The notes under the pieces: model-generated | Database searches by the model: none | What the model saw: only the letters and a program-made list of their open reading frames with translations | What the model was told of the DNA's origin: nothing | Shown: piece after piece, positions 54,267 to 62,097 of the stretch | Numbering within the stretch: position 1 is the first letter of the stretch | Layout of the letters: the number at the start of each line of letters is the position of its first letter | Position numbers and translations under genes: made by a program | NCBI RefSeq assembly: GCF_003063245.1 | Contig: NZ_MUXE01000007.1 | Location: forward strand, 57,650 to 121,649 | Direction of reading: 5' to 3' | Source of the DNA: Arcobacter caeni | GTDB lineage: Bacteria; Campylobacterota; Campylobacteria; Campylobacterales; Arcobacteraceae | DNA length: 64,000 nt

Positions 54267-55334
54267 ATGAACTTTGAAACGATTTTAGGAAAAGTTGATT
54301 TTTTAGAATTTCTAAGAGGTAAAAAAGCAACATTTTTATTAAGTGCAAGTGTTACAAAAACTTGTGAGATTCCAAATATTTCACAAGCTGGAATTCCTGG
54401 CAAATTATATTTAACACCAACTTTAGATGCAGAATTTTTGTGTACAAAACAAGTTCGTTCAATGCCTGATATTGCGCAAACTCCAAAAGGTGTTCCAACA
54501 CCTGCACTTATTACAAGAGCTGTTCATGAGTTAAAAGCTTATTCAAATATAGAAATATTAGATTTGGGGTTAGATGTAGTTCCTCAAATTGATTATTTTA
54601 AAATTCATGATTTTGCAATAAAACCAAGTGCTAGAATTGATGATGGAGCAAAAATTCCTGCTTTGGAAATTTTCCAAAAAGGTATTGAATTTGGTCAAAA
54701 TTATCAAATTAATGACGATTATGTAATTCTTGCAGAATCAATTCCAGCAGGAACAACAACAGCAAATGCAACAGCTTTGGGTTTAAAATATGAATGTGAG
54801 GGATATTTTTCAAGTTCATATAAAAATAATCCAAGTGATATAAAAAATCAAACAATGCAAAAAGCTTTAAAAAGAGTAGATTTAAATGGTGATTTATTTG
54901 AAATACTTTCAAGTATAAGTGATAATATGATTATTTTTAATGCTGGATTTATTTTAGGAAGTAGGGTAAATAATCTAAAAATTATTCTAGCAGGTGGAAC
55001 TCAAATGGCAGCTGTTTTACTTGTGGTGAACTCTATTTTAAGAAGTATGGGTGGAGTTATTGATTCTTCAAATTTAGCACTAAGTACCACAAAATGGATA
55101 AATAAAGATGAAAACTCAAATATTAAAGCACTTTTAGAGCAACTTGATTTCCCAATAAATGCTTATGCTAGTGATTTTGATTTTAGTGAATCTTCTCATC
55201 CTGCATTAAAATTATATGATGAAGGTGAAGCAAAAGAGGGTGTTGGTTGTGGTGGAGCTTTATGTTATGCGGCAATTAATGGACTTACAAAAGAGCAAGT
55301 TACAAAAAAAGTAGAGAGTTTTTTAGGAGTATAA
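54267..55334 (+). CDS. CobT-like nicotinate-nucleotide phosphoribosyltransferase (TIGR00303 type)
   Basis: A 355-residue protein of the archaeal/cyanobacterial CobT-like family rather than the enteric one. AESIPAGTTTANATA, LAGGTQMAAVLLV and GEAKEGVGCGGALCYA are the conserved blocks. CobT activates the lower-ligand base, usually dimethylbenzimidazole, as alpha-ribazole phosphate for cobamide assembly. Placement before cobU and cobS, 3.3 kb on, agrees. A TATACT box (54231-54236) is a possible promoter; the rest of the 164-base gap shows nothing. A GGG-rich ribosome site is weak. Confidence 0.82.
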   Translation: MNFETILGKVDFLEFLRGKKATFLLSASVTKTCEIPNISQAGIPGKLYLTPTLDAEFLCTKQVRSMPDIAQTPKGVPTPALITRAVHELKAYSNIEILDLGLDVVPQIDYFKIHDFAIKPSARIDDGAKIPALEIFQKGIEFGQNYQINDDYVILAESIPAGTTTANATALGLKYECEGYFSSSYKNNPSDIKNQTMQKALKRVDLNGDLFEILSSISDNMIIFNAGFILGSRVNNLKIILAGGTQMAAVLLVVNSILRSMGGVIDSSNLALSTTKWINKDENSNIKALLEQLDFPINAYASDFDFSESSHPALKLYDEGEAKEGVGCGGALCYAAINGLTKEQVTKKVESFLGV

Positions 55335-55335
55335 A

Positions 55336-55992
55336 ATGAAAAAAAAAATATTATCAGGGTTTTTATTTGCACTTTTATTAAGTGGATGTAATATGAAAGA
55401 ACCCAAACAAGTACAAGAGTGGAAAATACAAGATGACCCATATTATAAACACAAAAAAAGCCAATTTGAAATGTTAGCCCAAAATGATAAATATAAAGTA
55501 GTTATGTTGGGTGATTCAATTACTGATGAGGGCGAATGGGCTGAGTTATTGGATTCAAGATTGATTCAAAATAGAGGAATTAGTGGTGATACAACAGATG
55601 GAGTTTTACAAAGACTTGATAGTATCAATAAAAGCGTAAAACAAGTTTTTATAATGATAGGTGTAAATGATATTATGAGAGGAAAATCTGTTGATGAGAT
55701 TTTTACGAATTATCAAAAAATAGTTCAAATATTAAAAGAAAAAGATATAAAAGTGTATATTCAATCAACTCTTTATGTTGGTGAAAAAAGAGCAGAGAAT
55801 TTTAATATAAAAGTTGAAAATTTAAATACAAAATTAAAACAATTTGCAAGTCATAATAATTTGATTTTTATAGATTTAAATAAAATATTATCATCAAATA
55901 AAATGCTAAAACATGAGTTTACATCGGATGATTTACATATAAATGGGAAAGCTTATGTGTTATGGGCAGACGAGATTAAAAAATATATTTAA
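55336..55992 (+). CDS. SGNH/GDSL-family lipoprotein hydrolase
   Basis: A 218-residue secreted esterase-like protein. The signal peptide ends in the lipobox LLSGC (Cys at 19). MLGDSITD (block I, catalytic Ser), GISGDTT (block II), IGVNDI (block III) and DDLHING (block V, catalytic Asp-His) are complete. Such enzymes deacylate lipids or sugars, including peptidoglycan acetyl groups; the substrate is unknown. It starts one base after the cobT-like stop, so it is co-transcribed although its function is unrelated to cobamides. Confidence 0.85.
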   Translation: MKKKILSGFLFALLLSGCNMKEPKQVQEWKIQDDPYYKHKKSQFEMLAQNDKYKVVMLGDSITDEGEWAELLDSRLIQNRGISGDTTDGVLQRLDSINKSVKQVFIMIGVNDIMRGKSVDEIFTNYQKIVQILKEKDIKVYIQSTLYVGEKRAENFNIKVENLNTKLKQFASHNNLIFIDLNKILSSNKMLKHEFTSDDLHINGKAYVLWADEIKKYI

Positions 55993-56004
55993 TCTCACCT
56001 TATA

Positions 56005-56466
56005 TTATTTTGTGAATTTTATAGTTAAATCTTTGTAGTTCTTCAAAGTGTTTTCTAGATTTTCAAGAAATATCTCAGGTGCATATACAAGTAAATCTTG
56101 AATAGTATGAAATCTGTCTTTTGGGATATAAATTTTAGAAGTTTGCTCCGAACAAACCTTTGATTTGATAAACTCTTTTTCCTCACTAGAAGCATTTTGT
56201 AAAATATGCTTCAAATAAATTTTTCTAGCACGACCGCTATCATCAAAAAGTAACTGCTCAGGAATCTCTAAAACTTCTGCTATATATGGGATAAGTTCGA
56301 TTTTAAGTGCAATATCACCATTTAGATATGCATAAATAGCTTTAACTGTAGGAATTTCTCCAGTACTTTTTAATTTCGGTTCGAGAGTGATAAGTTTTAA
56401 TGCAAAATTTTTCTTATTTATTTTTTTTTCTTTTATTAATAGATTTATTTTTTCATAAACTTCCAT
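56005..56466 (-). CDS. XRE-like helix-turn-helix protein
   Basis: A 153-residue protein. The first 70 residues resemble an HTH_3 domain (TVKAIYAYLNGDIALKIELIPYIAEVLEI aligns with helices 3-5 of XRE regulators). The C-terminal half is helical, without a known motif. It is divergent from a small membrane protein and the Wzz-like gene. TATAGAA-type dyads in the shared region could be its operators. Target genes are unknown. Confidence 0.67.
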   Translation of the reverse strand: MEVYEKINLLIKEKKINKKNFALKLITLEPKLKSTGEIPTVKAIYAYLNGDIALKIELIPYIAEVLEIPEQLLFDDSGRARKIYLKHILQNASSEEKEFIKSKVCSEQTSKIYIPKDRFHTIQDLLVYAPEIFLENLENTLKNYKDLTIKFTK

Positions 56467-56476
56467 ATTTTCAGCC

Positions 56477-56586
56477 TTTTATAGAAATTTTATATATAAT
56501 TAATCCCTATAATAAGGAATAATCTATAATTAAGGCTATATAAATAGAATTATTCTATAATACAAGAAAAAATTTGGATTATTAAA
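56477..56586. promoter_or_regulatory. Divergent control region with repeated TATAAT and dyads
   Basis: This region between the HTH gene and the Wzz-like operon has three TATAAT-like boxes (near 56508, 56525 and 56556). A perfect dyad, ATAGAA-TTA-TTCTAT, lies at 56544-56558, and the half-site ATAGAA recurs at 56481-56486. Binding by the HTH protein is inferred. Nothing else is recognisable here. Confidence 0.4.
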
Positions 56587-56688
56587 ATGAATAAAAAAAC
56601 AAAAATATATTTTATAGGTATGCTTTTAACAGCCACTTTATTAATTAGTATTTTTTATTTTGTTTTTTCTTCAACTTTATTAGGATGA
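56587..56688 (+). CDS. Very small single-span membrane protein
   Basis: A 33-residue frame beginning MNKKTKIYF, followed by about 22 hydrophobic residues that form one membrane helix and a short tail. Its TGA stop overlaps the start ATG of the Wzz-like gene (ATGA), the pattern of coupled genes here. A weak GGA ribosome site precedes it. It could be a leader peptide for translation of the next gene or a subunit of its complex. No homologue recognised. Confidence 0.5.
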   Translation: MNKKTKIYFIGMLLTATLLISIFYFVFSSTLLG

Positions 56689-57983
56689 AAATGAAAGAAA
56701 ATAAGAACATTACGGAAGAGGAAATAGACTTAAGAGAGTTATTTCAAATAGTGTGGAATAAAAAAGTATTTATTATATTTTTTACTTTATGCATAACTAT
56801 AATTTCAGCCTTTTATATTTATTCTAAAACACCAATATTTGAAGTGAAATCACATGTAGAATTAGGTTATATAAATAAAGAAATAATTGAAGATATTAAT
56901 TCCTTAGAACAAAAATTAAAAGTAGTATTTTCAATTGAAGATGTGAAATCTGAAGCTAATAGTTTTGAAAAAGGTGTTGTTACATCAATCAAACAAGTAA
57001 AAGGTGTAAAAAACTTTTTAGAAATAAAAACTGAAGCATTTACAAATGAAGTTGCAATTGTTAAAAATAAAGAAGTTTTAGAATTTATTCAAGACTTATC
57101 CGTAGAGAAAATAAAAGAGTATAAAACATCACTTGATAATAGTATTTCGGATACAAAAAGAGAGATAGATTTTATACAAAATGTTAATGTGAAAGATATA
57201 AAATCACAAATAAATATAATAAAAGAGCAGGAAATAAAGGATATTGATAGACAAATTGATATTTTGAAAACACAAAATATTAAAAATATAGATAGAGAAA
57301 TAAATTTACTTAAATCACAAGAAGTTCCAACTTTAAAAAAACATATAAATTTTTTGTCTAAAACACATATAAAATCTTTAGAAAATAAAATTGAGTATTA
57401 TTCAAAAAATTTACAAAAGTATATTTCAGAAACTAATAAGATTAATCAATATATAGAAAAATTAGATAACACATCATCTATGATAGCTTCTGTTCAAATA
57501 TTAAATTATCAAAATCTAATAACAAATGCACAAAATGAAATAAAGGATTTAGAATTAGAAATTGAAGTAATTAAAAATGAAACTATTCCAAAATTAGAAT
57601 TTGACCTTGAAAATATTACGACAATTAAAATAAAAGATTTAGAAGATAAAAAGAAAAATATTTTAAATGTTGATATTAAAAATCTTGAAAATAAAAAAAT
57701 AAATATATCAAATGAGCTAATTAGAAAACTTGAAGATAAAATAAATGTTGAATTTCAAACAAAAATATATCAATTAAATGAGAAAATGGATATACAAAAT
57801 TTCAAAAAAAGTGAACAAAATCTTGCAAATACAAAATTAGTTGGAGAGTATTTAGTGAATAATTTTCCAGTTAAACCAAAAAAATCTTTGGTTATTGTAG
57901 TTTCATTCCTAACTGGATTTATCGTATCTATATTTTTAGTATTTCTTTTAAACTTTATAAATAATCCAAGAAAAGAATCTTAA
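56685..57983 (+). CDS. Wzz/chain-length-determinant-like protein with 15-residue coiled-coil repeats
   Basis: A 432-residue inner-membrane protein with two membrane helices (about 27-46 and 401-423) flanking a large periplasmic region. The N-terminal IDLRELFQIVWNKKVFII and the NFPVKPKKSL motif before the last helix define the Wzz/PCP family. The periplasmic part contains two blocks of 15-residue repeats (153-242 and 284-358), for example EIKDIDRQIDILKTQ and NIKNIDREINLLKSQ. No polysaccharide genes are next to it, so its substrate is unknown. It has no kinase domain. Confidence 0.8.
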   Translation: MKMKENKNITEEEIDLRELFQIVWNKKVFIIFFTLCITIISAFYIYSKTPIFEVKSHVELGYINKEIIEDINSLEQKLKVVFSIEDVKSEANSFEKGVVTSIKQVKGVKNFLEIKTEAFTNEVAIVKNKEVLEFIQDLSVEKIKEYKTSLDNSISDTKREIDFIQNVNVKDIKSQINIIKEQEIKDIDRQIDILKTQNIKNIDREINLLKSQEVPTLKKHINFLSKTHIKSLENKIEYYSKNLQKYISETNKINQYIEKLDNTSSMIASVQILNYQNLITNAQNEIKDLELEIEVIKNETIPKLEFDLENITTIKIKDLEDKKKNILNVDIKNLENKKINISNELIRKLEDKINVEFQTKIYQLNEKMDIQNFKKSEQNLANTKLVGEYLVNNFPVKPKKSLVIVVSFLTGFIVSIFLVFLLNFINNPRKES

Positions 57984-58076
57984 AAGCAAGAATAAAAATT
58001 ATATTTAACCCCAATTTCATATCGTAAAAGCTAAAATAAAAATTACTAAACAAATACACTATATTTTAGGACTTTT

Positions 58077-58676
58077 ATGGATATTTTTATCTCAACGTTT
58101 TTAAAGATATTTTTTCTGATGACACCATTTTTTGTGTTAACAATGTTTTTAACCATGACAAAAGACGCAACAATTGCACAACGAAAAGCTTTGGCTATAA
58201 AAGTTACTATTTCTGTGACAATAGTGAGTTTTATATTACTTTTTTTTGGAAAACATATATTCTCTATTTTTGGAATAACTGTCGATGCTTTTAGAATAGG
58301 TGCGGGTGCTTTATTATTTTTAACGGCAATTGATTTAGTACGAGGAAAAGAACATGAATCAAATGTGGATGATAAAGACATTTCTCAACTAGCAGTTGTT
58401 CCTTTATCGATGCCTATGATAATAGGACCTGGAACTACTGGTATTTTGGTTGTTATGGGTGCAACTTTTACTGATTCTTCATCTTTTATAATAGGAACAA
58501 TGGCACTTATGAGTGCAGTTCTAGTTATTGGTTTGATGTTATATACCGCAAGTTTTATTGAAAAAATTATTGGTAATGAAGCACTTATTGTAGTTTCAAA
58601 AATCACAGGTTTAATTTTGGCTGCTTTATCTGCTCAAATTGTATTTACTGGTATTAAAAACTTTTTGGCTTTATGA
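58077..58676 (+). CDS. MarC/UPF0056-family membrane protein
   Basis: A 199-residue protein with six membrane helices. The conserved SMPMIIGPGTTGILVVM segment near residue 110 and the RIGAGALLFLTAIDLVRG stretch identify the MarC (NAAT) family. Despite the name, MarC does not confer multiple antibiotic resistance; some members transport amino acids or other small molecules. It is coupled with cobU by four bases (ATGA), so it is in the cobamide operon by position only. Confidence 0.85.
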   Translation: MDIFISTFLKIFFLMTPFFVLTMFLTMTKDATIAQRKALAIKVTISVTIVSFILLFFGKHIFSIFGITVDAFRIGAGALLFLTAIDLVRGKEHESNVDDKDISQLAVVPLSMPMIIGPGTTGILVVMGATFTDSSSFIIGTMALMSAVLVIGLMLYTASFIEKIIGNEALIVVSKITGLILAALSAQIVFTGIKNFLAL

Positions 58677-59170
58677 TGAAAATATTCTATTTTGGTGGAC
58701 AAAAATCAGGAAAAACAAAAGCTGGAATTAAAAAAGCTTTAGAATTATCAAAAGATGAAAAACCATATTATGTGGCAACTTACGATAACTCTTTTGGTGA
58801 TGATTCTATGAGTGAACGAATAAACAGACATATTATTGAGAGAAAAGAAGATTTTATCACTATTGAAGAGTCAAAAGATTTGACAAAAATAGTTGAATCA
58901 AATAAAACATATTTGATTGATTGTATTTCTATGTGGCTTTTTAATAATCTACAAAATAGTGAAGAAACTTTAAAAACTCAACTCCAGAAGATTTGCCAAA
59001 TAGATGCAAACATCATTTTTATTTTAAATGATGTTTCATGTGGGATAATTCCACTGGATAAGGAATCAAGAAGATTTGTAGATTTTTCAGGGCTTATTGG
59101 ACAAGAATTATCAAAATTATGTGATGAAGTTTATGAAGTGAAATATCGAATTGAAAGAAGATTAAAATGA
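58673..59170 (+). CDS. cobU: Adenosylcobinamide kinase/guanylyltransferase CobU
   Basis: Phosphorylates adenosylcobinamide and transfers GMP, giving AdoCbi-GDP for CobS. The P-loop GGQKSGKT (about 8-15) replaces the usual GGxRSGKS. YYVATYDNSFGDDSM and LIDCISMWLFNNL are also typical, as is NDVSCGIIPLDKESRRFVD. Length is 165, slightly shorter than Salmonella CobU (181). Either ATG 58673 or 58676 may be used. cobS overlaps its stop. Confidence 0.9.
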   Translation: MMKIFYFGGQKSGKTKAGIKKALELSKDEKPYYVATYDNSFGDDSMSERINRHIIERKEDFITIEESKDLTKIVESNKTYLIDCISMWLFNNLQNSEETLKTQLQKICQIDANIIFILNDVSCGIIPLDKESRRFVDFSGLIGQELSKLCDEVYEVKYRIERRLK

Positions 59171-59913
59171 AACAAATATCAAACGCTTTTTTATTTGCGC
59201 TTTCATACTTTTCTATTATTCCCGTATTTGTAAAAAATATGGAAATAAACAATGAAACTTATAAATATACTTTGGTTTTATTGCCACTTGTTGGAGCGAT
59301 TTTAGCTGCTTTGGTAATAGGTTTAAATCTTGGTTTAAATGAATTTTTTAATCCTTTATACTCTTCATTTGTTTGTGCAGTTGTTTATTTGGCACTTTAT
59401 GGCTTTATTCACACAGAGGCAATAATTGATGTTGTTGATGCGTGGTTTGCAACTTACAGTGGAAAAGATGCTTATAAAATCATGAAAGAATCGACTATTG
59501 GAGCAATTGGCGCTTTATATGGTGTTGCTTTTGTTTTATTAAAAGTGGGAATAATTACTTATGTTTTATATGAAAAACAATATGCCCTTTTTTTCATAGT
59601 TTGCATTTTTTCAAGATTGAATCTGATTTATCTTCTTGGGTATTTTAAATTTAGCAAAGATAGTTTTTTATCTTTAGCTTTTGCAAATTCTGGAATATTT
59701 CAACTAAAAATTTTTGCTTTGATTTATGTGATTATTGCATTTTTTATTGGTTCAAATATTTTGGTTTTATTTGTTTTAAGTTTGGCAAGTTTTTACATAA
59801 TTCTAAAAATCTTAAACAACAAATTTGGTTTTGTAAATGGAGATTGTTTAGGTTTTACCCTTGAACACACAGAATTAATACTTTTAAATATAGGATTAGC
59901 GATAATATTATGA
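59167..59913 (+). CDS. cobS: Adenosylcobinamide-GDP ribazoletransferase CobS
   Basis: Joins AdoCbi-GDP and alpha-ribazole (phosphate) to form adenosylcobamide, in the inner membrane. The 248-residue protein has about seven membrane helices. The soluble active-site loop has HTEAIIDVVDAWFATYSGKDAY, the position of the family's HxDGLxDxxDG motif. The first Asp of that motif is replaced by Glu here (HTEA). C-terminal NGDCLGFTLEHTE matches the G-D-C/T-G end. Activity is probable but the altered motif merits a check. Confidence 0.85.
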   Translation: MKQISNAFLFALSYFSIIPVFVKNMEINNETYKYTLVLLPLVGAILAALVIGLNLGLNEFFNPLYSSFVCAVVYLALYGFIHTEAIIDVVDAWFATYSGKDAYKIMKESTIGAIGALYGVAFVLLKVGIITYVLYEKQYALFFIVCIFSRLNLIYLLGYFKFSKDSFLSLAFANSGIFQLKIFALIYVIIAFFIGSNILVLFVLSLASFYIILKILNNKFGFVNGDCLGFTLEHTELILLNIGLAIIL

Positions 59914-60923
59914 AAACTTTTGAACATGGCGGACAAATAGAAAAATTTGCCTTTGATTTAGGATGTAGTGTTAGTGAAATTATTGATTTATCATCAAATA
60001 TAAATTTTGTAAAACCTCAAATAAATATCGATTTTAACTCTTTAGATATTTCATCTTATCCAACTTATGATAAGTTATATGAAAAAATAGCTTTTAATTA
60101 TGGAGTTTCAAGTTCTCAAATTGAGCTTTTCAACGGTGGAAGTTCTGCGATTTTTACTCTATTTAAACATCTAAATCTAAACTCGTGTACGATTTATTCA
60201 CCTGCATATTTGGAGTACAAAAAAGCTTCTTTGAATTTTGGATATGAGTTACAAACTATAAATAGATTTGAAAATGTAAATGAAAATGTAAAAGAGAACT
60301 CTTTAGTAATTTTTGTAAATCCATCAACTCCTGATGGAAAATATTATGACTTAGAAGAGTTGATGCAAACTTGGATTGAAAACTCTTGCACGATTTTAAT
60401 AGATGAGAGTTTTTTAGATTTTTGTGATAAACCCTCTGCTATAAAATATTTAGAAACTTACGATAAATTGTATATTCTAAAATCAATGACAAAGTTTTAT
60501 TCAAGTGCAGGAATACGAGTTGGAACAATAGTTTCAACAAAACAAAATATTGAAAAATTAAAAAGATTTGAGCCAATGTGGAAATTATCACAATTTGACT
60601 CGAACTATTTACAAGCAGCTTTAGATGATAAACTTTTCAAAAATATCTCAAAAGCAATAAATATAAAAAATAAAATCGAATTAGAAAATATCTTAAAAGA
60701 GTCAGATTTAATCGAAGAGATTTTTGAAAGTAGTGCAAATTATTTGCTTGTGAAACTCTCAAACCTAAATGCAAAAGAGTTTCAAGAAAAACTAAAACCA
60801 TATAAAATAATGGTTAGAGACTGCTCAAATTTTGACTATTTAGATGAGAGATTTGTACGAATTGCAGTTAAAAGTTCAATCGCAAATGAAGTTTTACAAA
60901 AAGCTTTAAAAGAAATATGTTAA
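59910..60923 (+). CDS. CobD-like L-threonine/serine-phosphate decarboxylase (PLP)
   Basis: A 337-residue class I/II aminotransferase-fold enzyme similar to CobD and HisC. HGGQIEKFAFDLG at the start and DLSSNIN correspond to CobD's substrate loop. The PLP lysine is in SMTKFYSSAGIRVG, with FVNPSTPDG and IDESFLDF as further motifs. CobD makes the aminopropanol phosphate linker of cobamides. Related enzymes of Sulfurospirillum instead use serine phosphate to give norcobamides. Context favours cobamide synthesis over histidine. Confidence 0.83.
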   Translation: MKTFEHGGQIEKFAFDLGCSVSEIIDLSSNINFVKPQINIDFNSLDISSYPTYDKLYEKIAFNYGVSSSQIELFNGGSSAIFTLFKHLNLNSCTIYSPAYLEYKKASLNFGYELQTINRFENVNENVKENSLVIFVNPSTPDGKYYDLEELMQTWIENSCTILIDESFLDFCDKPSAIKYLETYDKLYILKSMTKFYSSAGIRVGTIVSTKQNIEKLKRFEPMWKLSQFDSNYLQAALDDKLFKNISKAINIKNKIELENILKESDLIEEIFESSANYLLVKLSNLNAKEFQEKLKPYKIMVRDCSNFDYLDERFVRIAVKSSIANEVLQKALKEIC

Positions 60924-61522
60924 TAAAAAACAGATTTTTAAAATATTTTTCTTTTTTATTAAGTGCAATATTTATTGTGTATGTGATTTATTTGATAATC
61001 TCATCTTTTATAATAGTTAAAAATCAGTTCATAGATATTGGTGATGCAACTTATGTAAACCAAGTCCGAACCGATGATTACACCATGAAACTTGCAGATT
61101 TTCTAACAAAAGATTGTAACAAAAACAAAATCTGTGAAGTTCAATTAATGTTAGATTTTGTAACAAAAATTCCATATAAAATAAATGAAAGTATCGCCAG
61201 AAGTTCAAAACAAGTTGTTGAACAAAACTTTGGAGATTGTGATGATAAATCAAATTTGTTGATTTCTATGTTAAAGGTTCGTGGATATGAAGCTTATTTT
61301 GTTTTAGTTCCCAAACATATTTTTGTGATAATAAATCTTGAAAATATAAACCTAAATTCAAAAGCTTTATATTTAAATGATAAAAGATTTTATATTTTGG
61401 AAAGTACGGCTGAGAATTCAAAAATAGGTTTTCCTTTGAGATATAAATTTGAAGAAATAGAAGCTATCGTTGACCCCTTTGTAAATAAGAAATTAGTAGT
61501 AAATAGTTTGGAGTATAAATAA
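60917..61522 (+). CDS. Transglutaminase-like membrane protein
   Basis: A 201-residue protein with one N-terminal membrane helix (about 12-34) and a periplasmic transglutaminase-like fold. The likely catalytic triad is Cys in FGDCDDKSNLLISMLKVRGY, His in PKHIFVII, and an Asp/Asn that cannot be placed. Such proteins are cysteine peptidases or transferases of unknown substrates. It overlaps the cobD-like gene by seven bases. Its presence among cobamide genes is probably a transcriptional accident. Confidence 0.74.
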   Translation: MLIKNRFLKYFSFLLSAIFIVYVIYLIISSFIIVKNQFIDIGDATYVNQVRTDDYTMKLADFLTKDCNKNKICEVQLMLDFVTKIPYKINESIARSSKQVVEQNFGDCDDKSNLLISMLKVRGYEAYFVLVPKHIFVIINLENINLNSKALYLNDKRFYILESTAENSKIGFPLRYKFEEIEAIVDPFVNKKLVVNSLEYK

Positions 61523-61529
61523 AAATTAT

Positions 61530-61584
61530 TTGACAATAAATATAATAAACAATATAATAAACAATATAAAAGGAGTTTATTATG
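61530..61584 (+). promoter_or_regulatory. Promoter and operator of the toxin-antitoxin pair
   Basis: TTGACA (61530-61535) and TATAAT (61553-61558) are perfect boxes with 17 bases between them. The 12-base unit AATATAATAAAC occurs twice in tandem at 61539-61562. ATAATAAAC (61554-61562) forms an inverted repeat with GTTTATTAT (61575-61583), whose right arm includes the end of the ribosome site and the start codon. Antitoxin binding to the repeats and mRNA folding over the start are both plausible. Confidence 0.72.
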
Positions 61585-61803
61585 TATAAAACAGTTAAAC
61601 CAACAACATTTACTTTATCATTAGAATTACTTGATGATTTAGACATTATGTCAAAAGAATTAGGTAAAAAGAAAACAGCAATTATTAGTGAAGCTCTTGA
61701 AATGTATATGGATTATCAAGATATTCAACTTGCTAAAAAAAGATTATCTCAAAGTACCGGAACAATAAAAGCAGATGATTTCTTCAAAGAATTAGGTGTA
61801 TAA
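61582..61803 (+). CDS. Ribbon-helix-helix antitoxin
   Basis: A 73-residue DNA-binding antitoxin. TTFTLSLELLDDLDIMSKELGKKKTAIISEALEMYM corresponds to the ribbon-helix-helix fold (strand about 6-13, two helices), as in CopG/ParD-like antitoxins. The C-terminal tail (KADDFFKELGV) would wrap around the toxin. The strong AAAAGGAG ribosome site gives more antitoxin than toxin, as expected. It is separated from the toxin by no bases. Confidence 0.8.
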   Translation: MYKTVKPTTFTLSLELLDDLDIMSKELGKKKTAIISEALEMYMDYQDIQLAKKRLSQSTGTIKADDFFKELGV

Positions 61804-62091
61804 ATGTACACCCTTGAATTTGAAAAATCTGTAAAAAAAGATTTTAAAAATATAAATATTTCAGATATAAAGTTCATAAGAGATTTATTATATAGTTTCG
61901 TAGAAAATTTCTCTTTTGAATATGAACAAGAACTTTTAAAAACTGGCAAAATTAAAAAACTTCAAGGTATGGATGAAGAACTTTATAGATTAAAACTAAG
62001 AACTTATAGAGTGATTTACAAAAAAGAGGAAGATAGACTTATTATTTTAGTAGTGTCTGTAAAATCTAGAGAGAATTCTTATAAGAAATAG
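61804..62091 (+). CDS. RelE/ParE-superfamily toxin
   Basis: A 95-residue protein starting immediately after the antitoxin stop. The fold pattern LEFEKSVKKDFKN, KKLQGMDEELYRLKLRTYRVIYKKEEDRLIILVVSVKSRE matches RelE/ParE toxins, with the substrate-facing basic residues RLK and RVIY. RelE members cut ribosome-bound mRNA, while ParE inhibits gyrase. The Arg/Tyr set favours a RelE/YoeB-like RNase, but this is not certain. The cobQ start follows by six bases, so cobQ depends on transcription through the toxin pair. Confidence 0.82.
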   Translation: MYTLEFEKSVKKDFKNINISDIKFIRDLLYSFVENFSFEYEQELLKTGKIKKLQGMDEELYRLKLRTYRVIYKKEEDRLIILVVSVKSRENSYKK

Positions 62092-62097
62092 GTAAAA

